NCBI RefSeq assembly: GCF_030816155.1 | Contig: NZ_JAUSXR010000001.1 | Span: 1,488,001-1,552,000 of the forward strand | Source: Arthrobacter woluwensis | GTDB lineage: Bacteria; Actinomycetota; Actinomycetes; Actinomycetales; Micrococcaceae | Length of the DNA: 64,000 nt | Direction: 5' to 3' | Shown here: positions 37,522 to 48,744 of the stretch, one piece after another | Position numbering within the stretch: position 1 is the first letter of the stretch | How the letters are laid out: each line of letters begins with the position of its first letter | The notes under the pieces: generated by a model | Told to the model about the DNA's origin: nothing | The model's database searches: none | The model's input: only the letters and a program-made list of their open reading frames with translations | Program-made: the position numbers and the translations under genes

Positions 37522-39081
37522 GTGACCAAGCCACCCCAAGCCGCACGACGGGCGGATGACACGCGCCGCAAAGCGCGTGCTCACGCGTCTGATGCCAAGG
37601 TGCACGAAGCACGCCACCTGACCCGCCCGTCCGGAGCCCCGCTGTGGGTGAAGATCACGGCGTGGGTGGTCAGCGTCGCCCTCATTGCGGTGCTCGGGTT
37701 CGCCGGCTACTGGTACTTCCGTCTTCAGGGCAATCTGAACACCGCGCCCCTGACGGCGTCGGGCCGTGACAAAGGCGGCCTGAACGATGCCACCGACCGT
37801 CTGCAGATCCTCATCATGGGCACCGACACCCGCGACGGCAAGAACAAGGCGTACGGCACCTCCGACCAGTCCTCCGGCTACGGGAACTCGGACGTCATGA
37901 TGCTGCTGGACATCTCCGCCGACAACCAGCGGGTGAGCATGGTGTCCTTCCCGCGCGATCTCGTGGTGTCGATTCCGCAGTGCATCGACCCCAAGACCAA
38001 GCAGGTCAAGGCGCCCCGCCCGAACGCGCAGATCAACAGCGCCATGTCCGAAGCCGGGCCTGGCTGCACGGTGGACACCATCAACAAGCTGACCGGACTG
38101 GAGATCGACCACTTCATGATGGCGGACTTCAACGCCGTCAAGGAGCTGTCCAATGAGGTGGGCGGGGTCGAGGTCTGCGTCAACGCGCCGATCGACGATC
38201 CTGACTCACGCCTCAAGCTGCCCGCCGGCAAGTCGCTGGTCCAGGGCGATCAGGCGCTGGCCTTCCTGCGCAACCGCCACGGTGTGGGCGACGGTAGTGA
38301 CATCACCCGCATCAAGTCGCAGCAGCAGTTCCTGGCCTCCCTGGCCCGCAAGGTCCGCAGCGACGGCACACTGACCAACATCCCGAAGCTCCTGGGCATC
38401 GCCGACACGGTCACCAAGAACCTCACGGTGGACGAGGGCCTGGCGAATCCTCAGACCCTCATCACCATCGCGCAGCGCCTGCAGAAGGTGGACCTCGCGA
38501 AGGTCGCGTTCGTCACGGTGCCGTGGGAGCCGTCCGACGTGAATCCGACCGCCTGGGTGCAGCCGAAGGAACCCGACGCGGGACAGCTCTTCAAGGCCAT
38601 GCGAGAAGGCGTCGACCTCACCAACCCCAACCCGCCGAAGCCCAAGCCCAAACCCAGCGCGACGCCGTCGTCCACTCCGACGCCGACTCCGACCGCCACG
38701 AAGAAGGCCGTTCCCGCCGTGGATCAGTCGACCGCGCCCGTGACCGTGGCGAATGCCACCGGCATCGAAGGCCGGAGTCAGGAACTCAACACGTTCCTGC
38801 TGGCCAAGGGCTTCCTGGTGCAGGAGGCCGTGCCGGCCGACACGAACGCGAAGACGGTCGTGTACTACTCCTCGGCTTACCGCGGGGCTGCGGTCAACGT
38901 CGCCACGGCGCTGGGCATCCCGCAGGCGCAACTGAAGCCGAGCGCGGACATCCTGGGCGTCCAGGTCGTCGTGGGCACCGACTTCACCACCGGCACCGCC
39001 TACCAGGTGATCCAGCTGCCCAAGGACATCGTGGGGCAGACCGCCGCGGACCAGACCTGTCAGACGGCCTTCAGCGGCTGA
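37522..39081 (+). CDS. LCP (LytR-CpsA-Psr) family cell-wall glycopolymer ligase with LytR_C domain
   Basis: A 519-residue membrane-anchored protein. One membrane helix lies at about residues 42-65. The LCP domain runs from ILIMGTDTRDG, with the Arg/Asp pattern VSMVSFPRDLVV and ITRIKSQQQFL, to about residue 340. A Pro/Lys/Thr-rich linker (about 372-395) precedes a C-terminal LytR_C domain (VTVANATGIEGRSQELNTFL). LCP enzymes attach polymers such as teichoic acid or arabinogalactan to peptidoglycan. It has a GTG start with AAAGG upstream, and a TACGAT hexamer near 37483 may be its -10 box. Confidence 0.93.
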   Translation: MTKPPQAARRADDTRRKARAHASDAKVHEARHLTRPSGAPLWVKITAWVVSVALIAVLGFAGYWYFRLQGNLNTAPLTASGRDKGGLNDATDRLQILIMGTDTRDGKNKAYGTSDQSSGYGNSDVMMLLDISADNQRVSMVSFPRDLVVSIPQCIDPKTKQVKAPRPNAQINSAMSEAGPGCTVDTINKLTGLEIDHFMMADFNAVKELSNEVGGVEVCVNAPIDDPDSRLKLPAGKSLVQGDQALAFLRNRHGVGDGSDITRIKSQQQFLASLARKVRSDGTLTNIPKLLGIADTVTKNLTVDEGLANPQTLITIAQRLQKVDLAKVAFVTVPWEPSDVNPTAWVQPKEPDAGQLFKAMREGVDLTNPNPPKPKPKPSATPSSTPTPTPTATKKAVPAVDQSTAPVTVANATGIEGRSQELNTFLLAKGFLVQEAVPADTNAKTVVYYSSAYRGAAVNVATALGIPQAQLKPSADILGVQVVVGTDFTTGTAYQVIQLPKDIVGQTAADQTCQTAFSG

Positions 39082-39102
39082 GCGGCGGGCGCCGGCACGC
39101 AC

Positions 39103-39149
39103 AACGGCGAGGGCCGTGAAGAGGAATCCTCTTCACGGCCCTCGCCGTT
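39103..39149. terminator. Strong bidirectional terminator, LCP / M13 genes
   Basis: AACGGCGAGGGCCGTGAAGAG pairs with CTCTTCACGGCCCTCGCCGTT as a perfect stem of about 20 bp between two convergent genes. It ends in TTT on the plus strand. Confidence 0.85.
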
Positions 39150-39172
39150 TCTCATGCGGTCGCCAGAGGCGG

Positions 39173-41125
39173 TCACCAGATACGGACGCGCTCCTCCGCG
39201 GGGAGCCACATGGCATCGCCCTCCTGGACGTCGAACGCCTCGTGGAACGCGTCGAGGTTCCGCACGGTCGCGTTGGCCCGGAATTCGTTGGGGGAGTGCG
39301 GGTCGATCGTCACGCGGCGGATCGCCTCTTCGCTGCGGATCACCTGGCGCCAGCTGGTGGCCCAGGCGAAGAAGAACCGCTGCGCTCCCGTGAGGCCGTC
39401 GAGGACCGGGGCCTCTCCGCCGTCGAGCGTGGCTAGGTAGGCCTTGTACGCGATGCCCAGTCCTCCGAGGTCGCCGATGTTCTCGCCGAGGGTCAGCTCA
39501 CCGTTCACGTGATGGCCCGGCGCCTCCGCCGGTTCCAGGGCGTTGAACTGGTCGACCAGACGGCGGGTGCGCCCCTCGAAGGCCTCGCGGTCGGCGTCGG
39601 TCCACCAATTGCGGAGGGTGCCGTCGCCGTCGTACTGCGAGCCCTTGTCGTCGAAGCCGTGACCGATCTCGTGGCCGATGACCGCGCCGATCGCGCCGTA
39701 GTTGACCGCGTCATCGGCGTCCGCCTGGAAGAACGGCGGCTGCAGGATGGCCGCCGGGAACACGATCTCGTTCAGCACCGGGTGGTAGTACGCGTTGACC
39801 GTCTGAGGCGTCATGAGCCACTTCTCGTGGTCCACCTCCTTGCCCACTTCGTCCAGGTGGCGGTCGACGTCGGCGCTATGGGCGCGCTCGACGTTCCCCA
39901 GCAGATCCGTGGGGTCGATGATCACGGACGAGTAGTCGGTCCACTTGGCCGGGTAGCCGATCTTGGTCCGGAAGGAGTCCAGCTTCGCCAGGGCACGGGT
40001 CTTCGTCTCCTCGCCCATCCAGTCGAGTCCGGTGATGCTGCTGCGGTACGCCTCGACGAGGTTTCCGACCAGCTCCTCCATCCGGGCCTTGTGGCTCTCC
40101 GGGAAGTGCTTGCGGACGTACAGCTCGCCGATCGCCTCGCCGAGAGCATCCTCCACGACGGCGACTCCGCGCTTCCAGCGCTCCTTCAGTTCGGGGGTCC
40201 CGCTGAGCACGGTGCCGTAGAACGCGAAGTTCTCCTGCACGAAGGGGGACGAGAGGTACGGGGCCGCCGAGCCGACGATCCTCGCGGCGAGCCAGTCCCT
40301 CCAGCTCTGGGCCGGTTCCGAGGACAGCAGACCCAGGAGCGCCGGGAAGTAGTCCGGGGTGCTGAGGACCACCTCGGAGCAGATCGACGGGTCGACCCCC
40401 GCGGCTTCGAACCAGGCGCCGGCGAGAGGGAACACTTCTGAGAACTCTTCCGCGGTGCGGAGGTTGTAGGTCTTCTGCGGGTCGCGCAGTGTGACCTTGT
40501 CCCAGTGCGTGGCGGCGATCCGGCGCTCGAGTTCCACGATGCGGGCCGCGGCGCCTTCGGGATCCTCCCACTCGGCGAGGGCCAGGATGCGTCCCAGGTG
40601 TTCCTGGTACTTGGCGACCGTCTCCGCGAATTGCTCTTCGCGGTAGTAGCTCTCGTCCGGTAGACCGAGGCCGGACTGCCCGAGGTACAGCAGGACGCGG
40701 GTGGGGTCTCCGGCGTCGGGGGAGGGATAGAGGTAGAAGAGGCCGGGGACGTCGGCGCGGAAGAGTTCGCCCACACGGCGGATGACCGCTTCGGGGCTGT
40801 CGAGTCCGGCCAGTGCCGCAAGACGTTCGCGGATCGGTTCCAGGCCGAGGGCTTCGACACGCTCCTCATCCATGAAGCTCGCGTAGAGCCCGCCGATCTG
40901 GGCGGCGATCCCGCCCTCCTGCTGGCCCCTCGCTGCGGCGTCTTCGATGAGCGTCCGCACCGCCTCCTCGGAGGCGTCACGGAGTGCGGTGAAGGTGCCT
41001 TCGAGCGAACGGTCGTCGCGGATGGTGGTGGAGGACAGCCAAGCGCCGTTGACGTGGCGGTAGAAGTCATCCTGGGCTCGCGTGCCGGGGTCGACGTGGC
41101 CGAGTTCAATACCGGATGGATTCAA
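39173..41125 (-). CDS. M13 family metallopeptidase (neprilysin/PepO type)
   Basis: A 650-residue zinc endopeptidase. The zinc motif VIGHEIGHGFDDKGSQYDGDG sits at about residue 480 with the two His ligands, ENIGDLGGL supplies the Glu ligand, and NAYYHPVLNEIVFPAAILQ is the substrate-binding block. The N terminus GHVDPGTRAQDDFYRHVNGAWL is the typical M13_N start. No signal peptide is present, so a cytoplasmic peptidase is likely. The start is TTG at 41125, the only start codon before the conserved N terminus, with AGAGGAG about 11 nt upstream. It diverges from leuA. Confidence 0.93.
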   Translation of the reverse strand: MNPSGIELGHVDPGTRAQDDFYRHVNGAWLSSTTIRDDRSLEGTFTALRDASEEAVRTLIEDAAARGQQEGGIAAQIGGLYASFMDEERVEALGLEPIRERLAALAGLDSPEAVIRRVGELFRADVPGLFYLYPSPDAGDPTRVLLYLGQSGLGLPDESYYREEQFAETVAKYQEHLGRILALAEWEDPEGAAARIVELERRIAATHWDKVTLRDPQKTYNLRTAEEFSEVFPLAGAWFEAAGVDPSICSEVVLSTPDYFPALLGLLSSEPAQSWRDWLAARIVGSAAPYLSSPFVQENFAFYGTVLSGTPELKERWKRGVAVVEDALGEAIGELYVRKHFPESHKARMEELVGNLVEAYRSSITGLDWMGEETKTRALAKLDSFRTKIGYPAKWTDYSSVIIDPTDLLGNVERAHSADVDRHLDEVGKEVDHEKWLMTPQTVNAYYHPVLNEIVFPAAILQPPFFQADADDAVNYGAIGAVIGHEIGHGFDDKGSQYDGDGTLRNWWTDADREAFEGRTRRLVDQFNALEPAEAPGHHVNGELTLGENIGDLGGLGIAYKAYLATLDGGEAPVLDGLTGAQRFFFAWATSWRQVIRSEEAIRRVTIDPHSPNEFRANATVRNLDAFHEAFDVQEGDAMWLPAEERVRIW

Positions 41126-41205
41126 AGGGGAATCGCTCCTCTGCAGGATGGCCCTGCTCGGGCCACATGGTGGACATCGTGGTGATGCGGGACACCCTCA
41201 TCCTA

Positions 41206-41215
41206 AGCACGTGCT
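41206..41215. promoter_or_regulatory. Palindrome between divergent M13 and leuA promoters
   Basis: AGCACGTGCT is a perfect 10-bp palindrome. On its right TAACCT at 41215-41220 is the putative leuA -10 box, and on its left TAGGAT on the reverse strand at 41200-41205 is the putative M13 peptidase -10 box. A protein bound here would touch both promoters. The regulator is unknown. Confidence 0.45.
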
Positions 41216-41226
41216 AACCTGACAAC

Positions 41227-43106
<1,880 letters not shown>

Positions 43107-43154
43107 GATCCTCTCGCCGCCCGGCGTCACGGGCGGCTGGGCTGACCATCCGCC

Positions 43155-43195
43155 GGCCCCGGCGGCGCTCCGACTCCCGGAGCGCCGCCGGGGCC
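43155..43195 (+). terminator. Terminator of leuA
   Basis: GGCCCCGGCGGCGCTCCG pairs with CGGAGCGCCGCCGGGGCC as a perfect 18-bp stem with a 5-nt loop, followed by TTT. It lies 48 bp after leuA and before recO. Confidence 0.85.
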
Positions 43196-43226
43196 TTTCG
43201 GTGTCCGGAAGTGGGAGAATGGAACC

Positions 43227-43982
43227 GTGGCAGAGGCGAGCTTCACATCACGCGCATACCGCGACGACGCCGTCGTGCTGCGCACCCATAAGCTGGGCGA
43301 GGCGGACCGGATCCTGACCCTGCTGACCAAGCACCACGGTCAGATCCGGGCGGTGGCCCGTGGGGTCCGCCGGACGAGCAGCCGTTTCGGCTCTCGCCTG
43401 GAGCCTTTCATGGTGGCCGACCTGCAGCTGGTGCCCGGCCGAAGTCTTGAAGTGGTGACCCAGGCCCAGAGCAAGGGCTCCTACGGACATGCGATCGCCT
43501 CCGACTACTCGCGGTATACGGTGGCGGCAGCCATGGTGGAGACGGCGGAGAAGCTGACCGACGTCGACGGCGACTCGGGCACGGCCCAGTACCTCCTGCT
43601 GGTGGGGGCGCTGGCGGCGCTCAGCCGCGGCGCCTACGCGCCCGGCCTCATCCTCGATTCCTATCTCCTGCGGGCCCTCTCCACCGGCGGCTGGGCTCCG
43701 AGCTTCACCTCGTGCGCCCGTTGCGATGCTCCTGGCCCCCACACGGCGTTCAACGCCGCGCTGGGAGGGATGGTCTGCGCCGACTGCCGTCCTCCGGGAT
43801 CGCCGGCTCCGGCGCCGGAGACCATCACCTTGCTCGCCGCACTGCTGAGCGGTGACTGGGAGACCGCGGGGGAGTCGCCGGACCGAGCGAGGGCCGAGGC
43901 CGCCGGGCTCGTGTCCGCGTATCTACAATGGCACCTGGAACGCAGGGTGAAGTCCTTGCAGCATGTCGACCGTTCATCCTGA
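43227..43982 (+). CDS. recO: DNA repair protein RecO
   Basis: A 251-residue recombination mediator that helps load RecA on SSB-coated DNA. The N-terminal OB-fold begins [25 protein letters not shown] zinc-binding group [10 protein letters not shown] with GGMVCADC lies at about residues 158-190. It starts with GTG; GAGAAT lies 6 nt before it but is a poor -10 match. It is followed 18 bp later by uppS, a common actinobacterial pair. Confidence 0.95.
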   Translation: MAEASFTSRAYRDDAVVLRTHKLGEADRILTLLTKHHGQIRAVARGVRRTSSRFGSRLEPFMVADLQLVPGRSLEVVTQAQSKGSYGHAIASDYSRYTVAAAMVETAEKLTDVDGDSGTAQYLLLVGALAALSRGAYAPGLILDSYLLRALSTGGWAPSFTSCARCDAPGPHTAFNAALGGMVCADCRPPGSPAPAPETITLLAALLSGDWETAGESPDRARAEAAGLVSAYLQWHLERRVKSLQHVDRSS

Positions 43983-44000
43983 ACTGAGGAATTAACACAC

Positions 44001-44801
44001 GTGTCCTTCTCTGATTCCGCCCAGCAGGGCTACGAGTTCCCTTACCCGCACCCGAGCGGTGCCACACCGCCGAGGATTCCTGCGGAGCTCGTCCCCGAAC
44101 ATGTCGCGATCGTCATGGATGGCAACGGGCGCTGGGCCAACCTCAGGGGACTTCCACGGATCGAAGGACACAAGGCCGGCGAGCCGGCGCTGCTCGACGT
44201 CGTCGCGGGCGCCATCGAGCTGGGCGTGAAGTACGTGACGGTCTATGCGTTCTCGACGGAGAACTGGAAGCGCTCGCCCGAAGAGGTGCGCTTCCTGATG
44301 GGATTTAACAAGGACGTACTACGCCGCCAGCGCGATCAGCTGAACCGCTGGGGCGTGCAGGTGCGCTGGTCGGGCCGCCGTCCACGGCTCTGGGGTTCCG
44401 TGATCCGCGAGCTGGAGGAAGCCGAGAAGCTCACCCGTGCCAACACGCGCTGCGTGCTGACCATGTGCATCAATTACGGCGGCCGGGCGGAACTGGTGGA
44501 CGGCTTCAACCGCATGGCGGAGGAGGTGGCGGCCGGGCGGCTCAAGCCCGGCAAGATCTCCGAGAAGACCGTTCAGCGGTATCTGTACCAGCCGGACCTG
44601 CCGGACGTCGATCTCTTCATGCGGTCCTCAGGGGAGCAGCGCCTCTCGAACTTCCTGCCCTGGCAGTCCGCCTACGCCGAGTTCGTCTTCCTCGAGGAAC
44701 TGTGGCCGGACGTGGACCGCACCACGCTGTATCAGGCCGTGGAGACCTACGCCCGCCGTGACCGGCGCTACGGCGCGGCCGTGGATTCCGCAGCCGTCTG
44801 A
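44001..44801 (+). CDS. uppS: Isoprenyl transferase (UppS-like cis-prenyltransferase)
   Basis: A 266-residue cis-prenyltransferase that extends isoprenoid chains to polyprenyl diphosphates used as lipid carriers for cell-wall synthesis. [21 protein letters not shown] contains the catalytic Asp40; [17 protein letters not shown] and [21 protein letters not shown] are the other signatures. Actinobacteria may have more than one such enzyme, so the product chain length is unknown. GAGGAATTAACACAC precedes the GTG. Its last 34 bp overlap the end of the convergent hydrolase gene. Confidence 0.95.
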   Translation: MSFSDSAQQGYEFPYPHPSGATPPRIPAELVPEHVAIVMDGNGRWANLRGLPRIEGHKAGEPALLDVVAGAIELGVKYVTVYAFSTENWKRSPEEVRFLMGFNKDVLRRQRDQLNRWGVQVRWSGRRPRLWGSVIRELEEAEKLTRANTRCVLTMCINYGGRAELVDGFNRMAEEVAAGRLKPGKISEKTVQRYLYQPDLPDVDLFMRSSGEQRLSNFLPWQSAYAEFVFLEELWPDVDRTTLYQAVETYARRDRRYGAAVDSAAV

Positions 44802-45859
44802 ACGAGCCAGTCCATCGATTCCTTGTAGGCCTGTTCGCGGACGTGGCGTGAGGACATGAAGATGTCGTGGATGGCGCCGCGGTAGCGGAACACGGCGACC
44901 CGGCGGCTGATCCCCAGCGCTCGCTTGGCGGTCTCCTGGACGTCGATCACGGCGTCGAGGGTCTTCAGTTCGTCCGTGTAGCCCGTCTGGATCTTGCTCC
45001 GCTCGCTCAGCATGATCAGGACCGGCGCGTCGATGTCAAGGCCGCGCTGCACCCGGGAATGGCCGTTCATGACGGCACGGATCCATCCGGCCCGGATGGG
45101 GAAGGACTCCCGGGGGCGCCAGGCGGAGACGATGTGCCATTCTCCGTACGCCTTGTCACTGACGCTCTTCCAATAGGCGGGCATCTCCGGAAGCGGGAAC
45201 GCGTGTTTCGGGTCGGCCCGCGCGAAAGGCTCCACCAATTGAGTGGCGATGCTGCGGACCAGGGTGCTGCCCTGCAGTTCCAGCCAGGGCGAGTTCAGGA
45301 TCACGCTCGCCAGGCGGCCCGGGTGGCGGTCCGCCCAGAGCGCGGCCACCAGCCCGCCGAGGGAATGTCCCATCAAGTGCACCCGCAGGCGTTCCTCCGG
45401 CACACCCCGCACCGCTGCTTCGTCCTTGATGACCGCCAGTGCCGCCCCGATCTCCTCGTCATAGACCTCCAGATCGTCCGTGTAGCCGGCGGTCTGGTAC
45501 TCGTGGAGGCTGCGGCCGAACTTGCGCAGATCCAGCGCATAGAAACTCGCCCCGTGGTCTTCGAAGTAGTCGGCGAGTTCGGTCTGGAGGAAGTAGTCGG
45601 CCCAGCCGTGGAGATACAGGACCACATTGTGGTCCTCGTGATCGTGGCGGTGTTCGCGGCGCTGCCGGACTGCAGCCAGCCATGATGGCCAGTCGTGTTC
45701 CCGCGCCGCGGAGGACAGCTCCCGCTTCGGCTTCCGGCGGACCAGCGTCGCGGACACCGCCCCCTCGTCGTCCGGCTCCAGTGGCAGGAGGCACTGTTCG
45801 AAGTCATTGAACAGCACGTCCTGCTGCCACGTGTGGACCGGCAGAGGGGAACGCGTCAT
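44768..45859 (-). CDS. Alpha/beta hydrolase, lysophospholipase-like (paralogue 1)
   Basis: A 363-residue hydrolase of the serine aminopeptidase S33 / monoacylglycerol-lipase-like group. [11 protein letters not shown] is the oxyanion strand, [14 protein letters not shown] the nucleophile elbow, and [10 protein letters not shown] holds the probable catalytic His. A charged His/Arg-rich insertion occurs near residue 65. No signal peptide. The next gene upstream encodes a similar protein (HGWSDYF, GHSTGGLVASLWAARHP, LNSPWLEMHGS), so the two are tandem paralogues 28 bp apart. The substrate is probably an acyl ester but is unproven. The C-terminal 11 codons overlap uppS on the opposite strand. Confidence 0.87.
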   Translation of the reverse strand: MTRSPLPVHTWQQDVLFNDFEQCLLPLEPDDEGAVSATLVRRKPKRELSSAAREHDWPSWLAAVRQRREHRHDHEDHNVVLYLHGWADYFLQTELADYFEDHGASFYALDLRKFGRSLHEYQTAGYTDDLEVYDEEIGAALAVIKDEAAVRGVPEERLRVHLMGHSLGGLVAALWADRHPGRLASVILNSPWLELQGSTLVRSIATQLVEPFARADPKHAFPLPEMPAYWKSVSDKAYGEWHIVSAWRPRESFPIRAGWIRAVMNGHSRVQRGLDIDAPVLIMLSERSKIQTGYTDELKTLDAVIDVQETAKRALGISRRVAVFRYRGAIHDIFMSSRHVREQAYKESMDWLVQTAAESTAAP

Positions 45860-45887
45860 CGGGTGAGTCCTTTCGGGGTTGGCGCTG

Positions 45888-46835
45888 TCAGAAGGTCCTC
45901 AGCCAGCGTCTGAGTCGATCGTAGGCTTCCTCCCGCACGGCGGCGGGGGAGAGGAACACATCATGCAGCGCGCCGTCGACCCTCTCGACCGTGACCGACG
46001 TGCCGAGTTCGAGGGCGCGGACGGCCATGGTGTTGACGTCGAGGACGGCGTCACTGCGACGCATGTCCTCCCGCCAGAGCGGACCGTTCGAGCTGGACGT
46101 GGACATGAGGACGACGATGGGCAGGGAGAGCCTCAGGCCCCGGGCCACCTTGCTCTGGCCGCTCAGGATCGCGCTGAGCCAGCCTGCTCGCACCGGGAAG
46201 GCCAGAGGCGGGCGGTACCGGTCATCGAGCTCCCATTCACCCTCCGCCTCCGAGCTGATGCTGCGCCAGTAGAATCCCCGTTCCGGAAGCCGCAGGACGG
46301 TCTTCGGGCGCATCCGGGAGAGCGGCGCCAGCAGCGACCGTGCCGCGTGACGGACCGCCGGGCTGCCGTGCATCTCCAGCCAGGGGCTGTTGAGGATCAA
46401 GCCGTCCACGCGCTCGGGATGGCGCGCGGCCCACAGGCTGGCCACCAGACCGCCCGTCGAATGACCCATGAGGAGAAGAGGCCTTCCCGGAGCCTTCTCG
46501 CAGGAGTCGAGAGCGGCGAGGATGTCCTGGTCATAGTGCTCCAGGTCCGCCACGTAGCCTCCGGGCAGCTCGGGGCGGAGGCTGCGGCCGTGGTTGTGGA
46601 GGTCCAGGGCGTAAAAGAGGAAGCCCTGGCCCGCGAAGAATTCCGCCAGTTCCCTGTTGAAGAAGTAATCGCTCCAGCCGTGCAGGAACAGCACCGTACC
46701 GCGCGGCTCCCGGTCCGTGTCCGGCATGGTTCCGAGGTGACGGATCAGCGTGGCGGTCTGCTGGGAACCGTTCCGGATGGTGTGCAGCTCCAAGGACTCG
46801 AAGGACGGACCGAGGATGTCCGGCTGCCACTCCAT
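45888..46835 (-). CDS. Alpha/beta hydrolase, lysophospholipase-like (paralogue 2)
   Basis: A 315-residue hydrolase. VLFLHGWSDYFFNRELAEFF, MGHSTGGLVASLWAARHPE, LNSPWLEMHG and DGALHDVFLSP (probable catalytic His) match the downstream gene along the whole length, so a tandem duplication is likely. The nucleophile elbow is GHSTGG rather than GHSLGG. GAGGAGGGGAC precedes the ATG and a TAGGAT hexamer lies about 35 bp upstream. It diverges from pyrD. No signal peptide; substrate unknown. Confidence 0.87.
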   Translation of the reverse strand: MEWQPDILGPSFESLELHTIRNGSQQTATLIRHLGTMPDTDREPRGTVLFLHGWSDYFFNRELAEFFAGQGFLFYALDLHNHGRSLRPELPGGYVADLEHYDQDILAALDSCEKAPGRPLLLMGHSTGGLVASLWAARHPERVDGLILNSPWLEMHGSPAVRHAARSLLAPLSRMRPKTVLRLPERGFYWRSISSEAEGEWELDDRYRPPLAFPVRAGWLSAILSGQSKVARGLRLSLPIVVLMSTSSSNGPLWREDMRRSDAVLDVNTMAVRALELGTSVTVERVDGALHDVFLSPAAVREEAYDRLRRWLRTF

Positions 46836-46937
46836 GTCCCCTCCTCAGCGCCTCGTGTGTCCGCGCTTTCATCCTAAGCCCGGGCCCATGACGTGGGCTC
46901 ATTTGTGCGGACCGGCCTGAACGGAAAAAATGGAGCC

Positions 46938-48005
46938 ATGCGCATCTATCCCACCGTCTTCCGTGTTGCCTTCTCCTGGATGGATCCAGAGAAGGCTCAT
47001 CGGATCGGTTACCAGGCCATCCGGTTCTTCAACAAGGCCGGAGCCGCCGGGCTCCTTCACCGGCTCAACGGACCCGACCCGTCGCTGCGGACCACGGTGT
47101 TCGGCATCGACTTCCCGTCCCCGTTCGGTCTCGCCGCGGGATTCGACAAGGAAGGTCTGGCCATCGAGGCGCTGGCCGCCATGGGCTTCGGCCACATCGA
47201 GGCCGGCACCATCACCGGCGCGGCCCAGCCGGGCAATGAGAAGCCCCGCCTGTTCCGCCTCGTGGAGGACCGCGCGGTGATCAACCGGATGGGCTTCAAC
47301 AACGACGGCGCCGAGCACGTCGCGCCGCGCATCGCCGCCGCGCGTGCGGCCCTCAGCCGCCGGCACCCGGGCGTGCGCCCCGTGATCGGCGTGAACATCG
47401 GCAAGACGAAGCTCGTGGAGCTCGAGCACGCCGTCGAGGACTACCTCGTCAGCACCCGCGCTCTGGCGCCGCACGCCGACTACCTGGTGGTGAACGTCAG
47501 CTCCCCGAACACGCCCGGACTCCGCCTGCTGCAGAACGTGGACTCGCTCCGTCCTCTGCTGGAGGCCGTGGGCGCCGAGGCTGACCGGAGCGCGGGCCGT
47601 CATGTGCCGCTGCTGGTCAAGATCGCCCCCGACCTCAGCGATGAGGATCTGGACGACGTCGCACGTCTGGCGATCGACCTCGGCCTCGACGGGATCATCG
47701 CCACCAACACCACCATCGGCCGTGAAGGGCTGACCGCGCCGGCCGCCAAGGTCGAGTCGTGCGGCGCCGGCGGTCTGTCCGGGGCGCCTTTGAAGGCCCG
47801 GTCCCTGGATGTCCTGCGCCGCCTGCGCGCTCAGGTTCCCGCGGAGATGGTCATCATCTCCGTCGGAGGCGTCGAGACCGCCGCCGATGTCCAGGAACGC
47901 CTCGACGCCGGCGCGAACCTGGTGCAGGGCTATACGGCCTTCCTCTACGAGGGTCCGTTCTGGGCAGGCCACATCAATAAGGGCCTCGCGAAGCTCCGCC
48001 GGTAG
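46938..48005 (+). CDS. pyrD: Dihydroorotate dehydrogenase, class 2 (quinone-linked)
   Basis: A 355-residue membrane-associated flavoenzyme that oxidises dihydroorotate to orotate and reduces quinone. [11 protein letters not shown] and [12 protein letters not shown] are FMN and substrate motifs, and [12 protein letters not shown] contains the catalytic Ser of class 2. The N-terminal helix pair ([17 protein letters not shown]) is the class 2 membrane-docking segment. The ATG at 46938 follows AAATGGAGCC; the frame is open from 46893. It is separated from the carB-pyrF operon by 45 kb. Confidence 0.96.
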   Translation: MRIYPTVFRVAFSWMDPEKAHRIGYQAIRFFNKAGAAGLLHRLNGPDPSLRTTVFGIDFPSPFGLAAGFDKEGLAIEALAAMGFGHIEAGTITGAAQPGNEKPRLFRLVEDRAVINRMGFNNDGAEHVAPRIAAARAALSRRHPGVRPVIGVNIGKTKLVELEHAVEDYLVSTRALAPHADYLVVNVSSPNTPGLRLLQNVDSLRPLLEAVGAEADRSAGRHVPLLVKIAPDLSDEDLDDVARLAIDLGLDGIIATNTTIGREGLTAPAAKVESCGAGGLSGAPLKARSLDVLRRLRAQVPAEMVIISVGGVETAADVQERLDAGANLVQGYTAFLYEGPFWAGHINKGLAKLRR

Positions 48006-48027
48006 ACCGCTAGACCCTGGATGCCGC

Positions 48028-48064
48028 AAGGGCCCCGGCCGTGAAAATCACGGCCGGGGCCCTT
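48028..48064. terminator. Bidirectional terminator, pyrD / DUF3043
   Basis: AAGGGCCCCGGCCGTG and CACGGCCGGGGCCCTT form a perfect 16-bp stem around AAAAT between two convergent genes. Confidence 0.85.
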
Positions 48065-48102
48065 GTCTGTGGAAGGAGGAGGCGGCTCGACGGCCGCCAG
48101 GA

Positions 48103-48684
48103 TCAGCTGGGACGCTGACCGCGGGTGACCTGGGGCTTGGGAAGACGCAGCTTGCGGAACTGCAGGGCCCGCATGCACCCGTACCAGACGGTGCCGCGCT
48201 CGACGGAGCCGAACTTGGCCGTGAGAGCCTTCTTCAGCCGGCGGCTGAGGAGGAAGGTGTCCACGAAGACGATCAGGAACATCACCCAGAACGCGCCGAG
48301 GACGATGAACTGCGAGTCGCTGCGCTGCGGGATCACGAGCGACGCGACCACGAAGATCAGGGCGCCGAACATGAGGAATTCACCGGCGCTGAAGCGGGAG
48401 TCCACGAAGTCACGGGCGAAACGCTTCTGCGGACCCTTGTCGCGGACCGGTAGGAACCGCTCATCGCCGGTGTCCATCGCGCTGCGGACCTTGGCGCGCT
48501 GCTCGGCGACGGCGAGTCGCTCGGCCTGCTTCGAGGCCTTGCGGTCCTCGGGGACCAGCGGGCGCTTGCGGGCCGCGACCTGGTCCTTCCGCTTCGGGGT
48601 CGGGGCACCCTTTCCGATCACAGGAGCATCGGAAGCGGTCTCCGGCTCGGCGGGCAGGGGCTCATCCTTCTTACGTCCAAACAC
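48103..48684 (-). CDS. DUF3043 membrane protein
   Basis: A 193-residue actinobacterial protein of unknown function. The N-terminal ~90 residues are charged and Lys/Arg-rich (FGRKKDEPLP, then KRKDQVAARKRPLVPEDRK). Two membrane helices follow at about residues 103-120 and 125-145 (FLMFGALIFVVASLVI and FIVLGAFWVMFLIVFVDTFL), with a basic tail. The GTG at 48684 is supported by TATCCT exactly 6 nt upstream, a leaderless arrangement. The frame extends far upstream antisense to the dipeptidase; that extension was rejected. Confidence 0.87.
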   Translation of the reverse strand: MFGRKKDEPLPAEPETASDAPVIGKGAPTPKRKDQVAARKRPLVPEDRKASKQAERLAVAEQRAKVRSAMDTGDERFLPVRDKGPQKRFARDFVDSRFSAGEFLMFGALIFVVASLVIPQRSDSQFIVLGAFWVMFLIVFVDTFLLSRRLKKALTAKFGSVERGTVWYGCMRALQFRKLRLPKPQVTRGQRPS

Positions 48685-48690
48685 CCCACA

Positions 48691-48696
48691 AGGATA
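48691..48696 (-). promoter_or_regulatory. Putative -10 box, leaderless DUF3043 gene
   Basis: TATCCT on the reverse strand lies 6 nt before the GTG at 48684, separated by TGTGGG. This favours 48684 as both transcript and protein start. Confidence 0.5.
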
Positions 48697-48732
48697 CTCG
48701 GTGCCGGTCGCTGGACCTGCACGCTGCTTCGG

Positions 48733-48738
48733 TAGGCT
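48733..48738 (+). promoter_or_regulatory. Putative -10 box, leaderless dipeptidase gene
   Basis: TAGGCT lies 6 nt before the ATG at 48745, separated by TTCAGC, with no ribosome-binding site between. Both members of this divergent pair therefore look leaderless. Confidence 0.5.
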
Positions 48739-48744
48739 TTCAGC

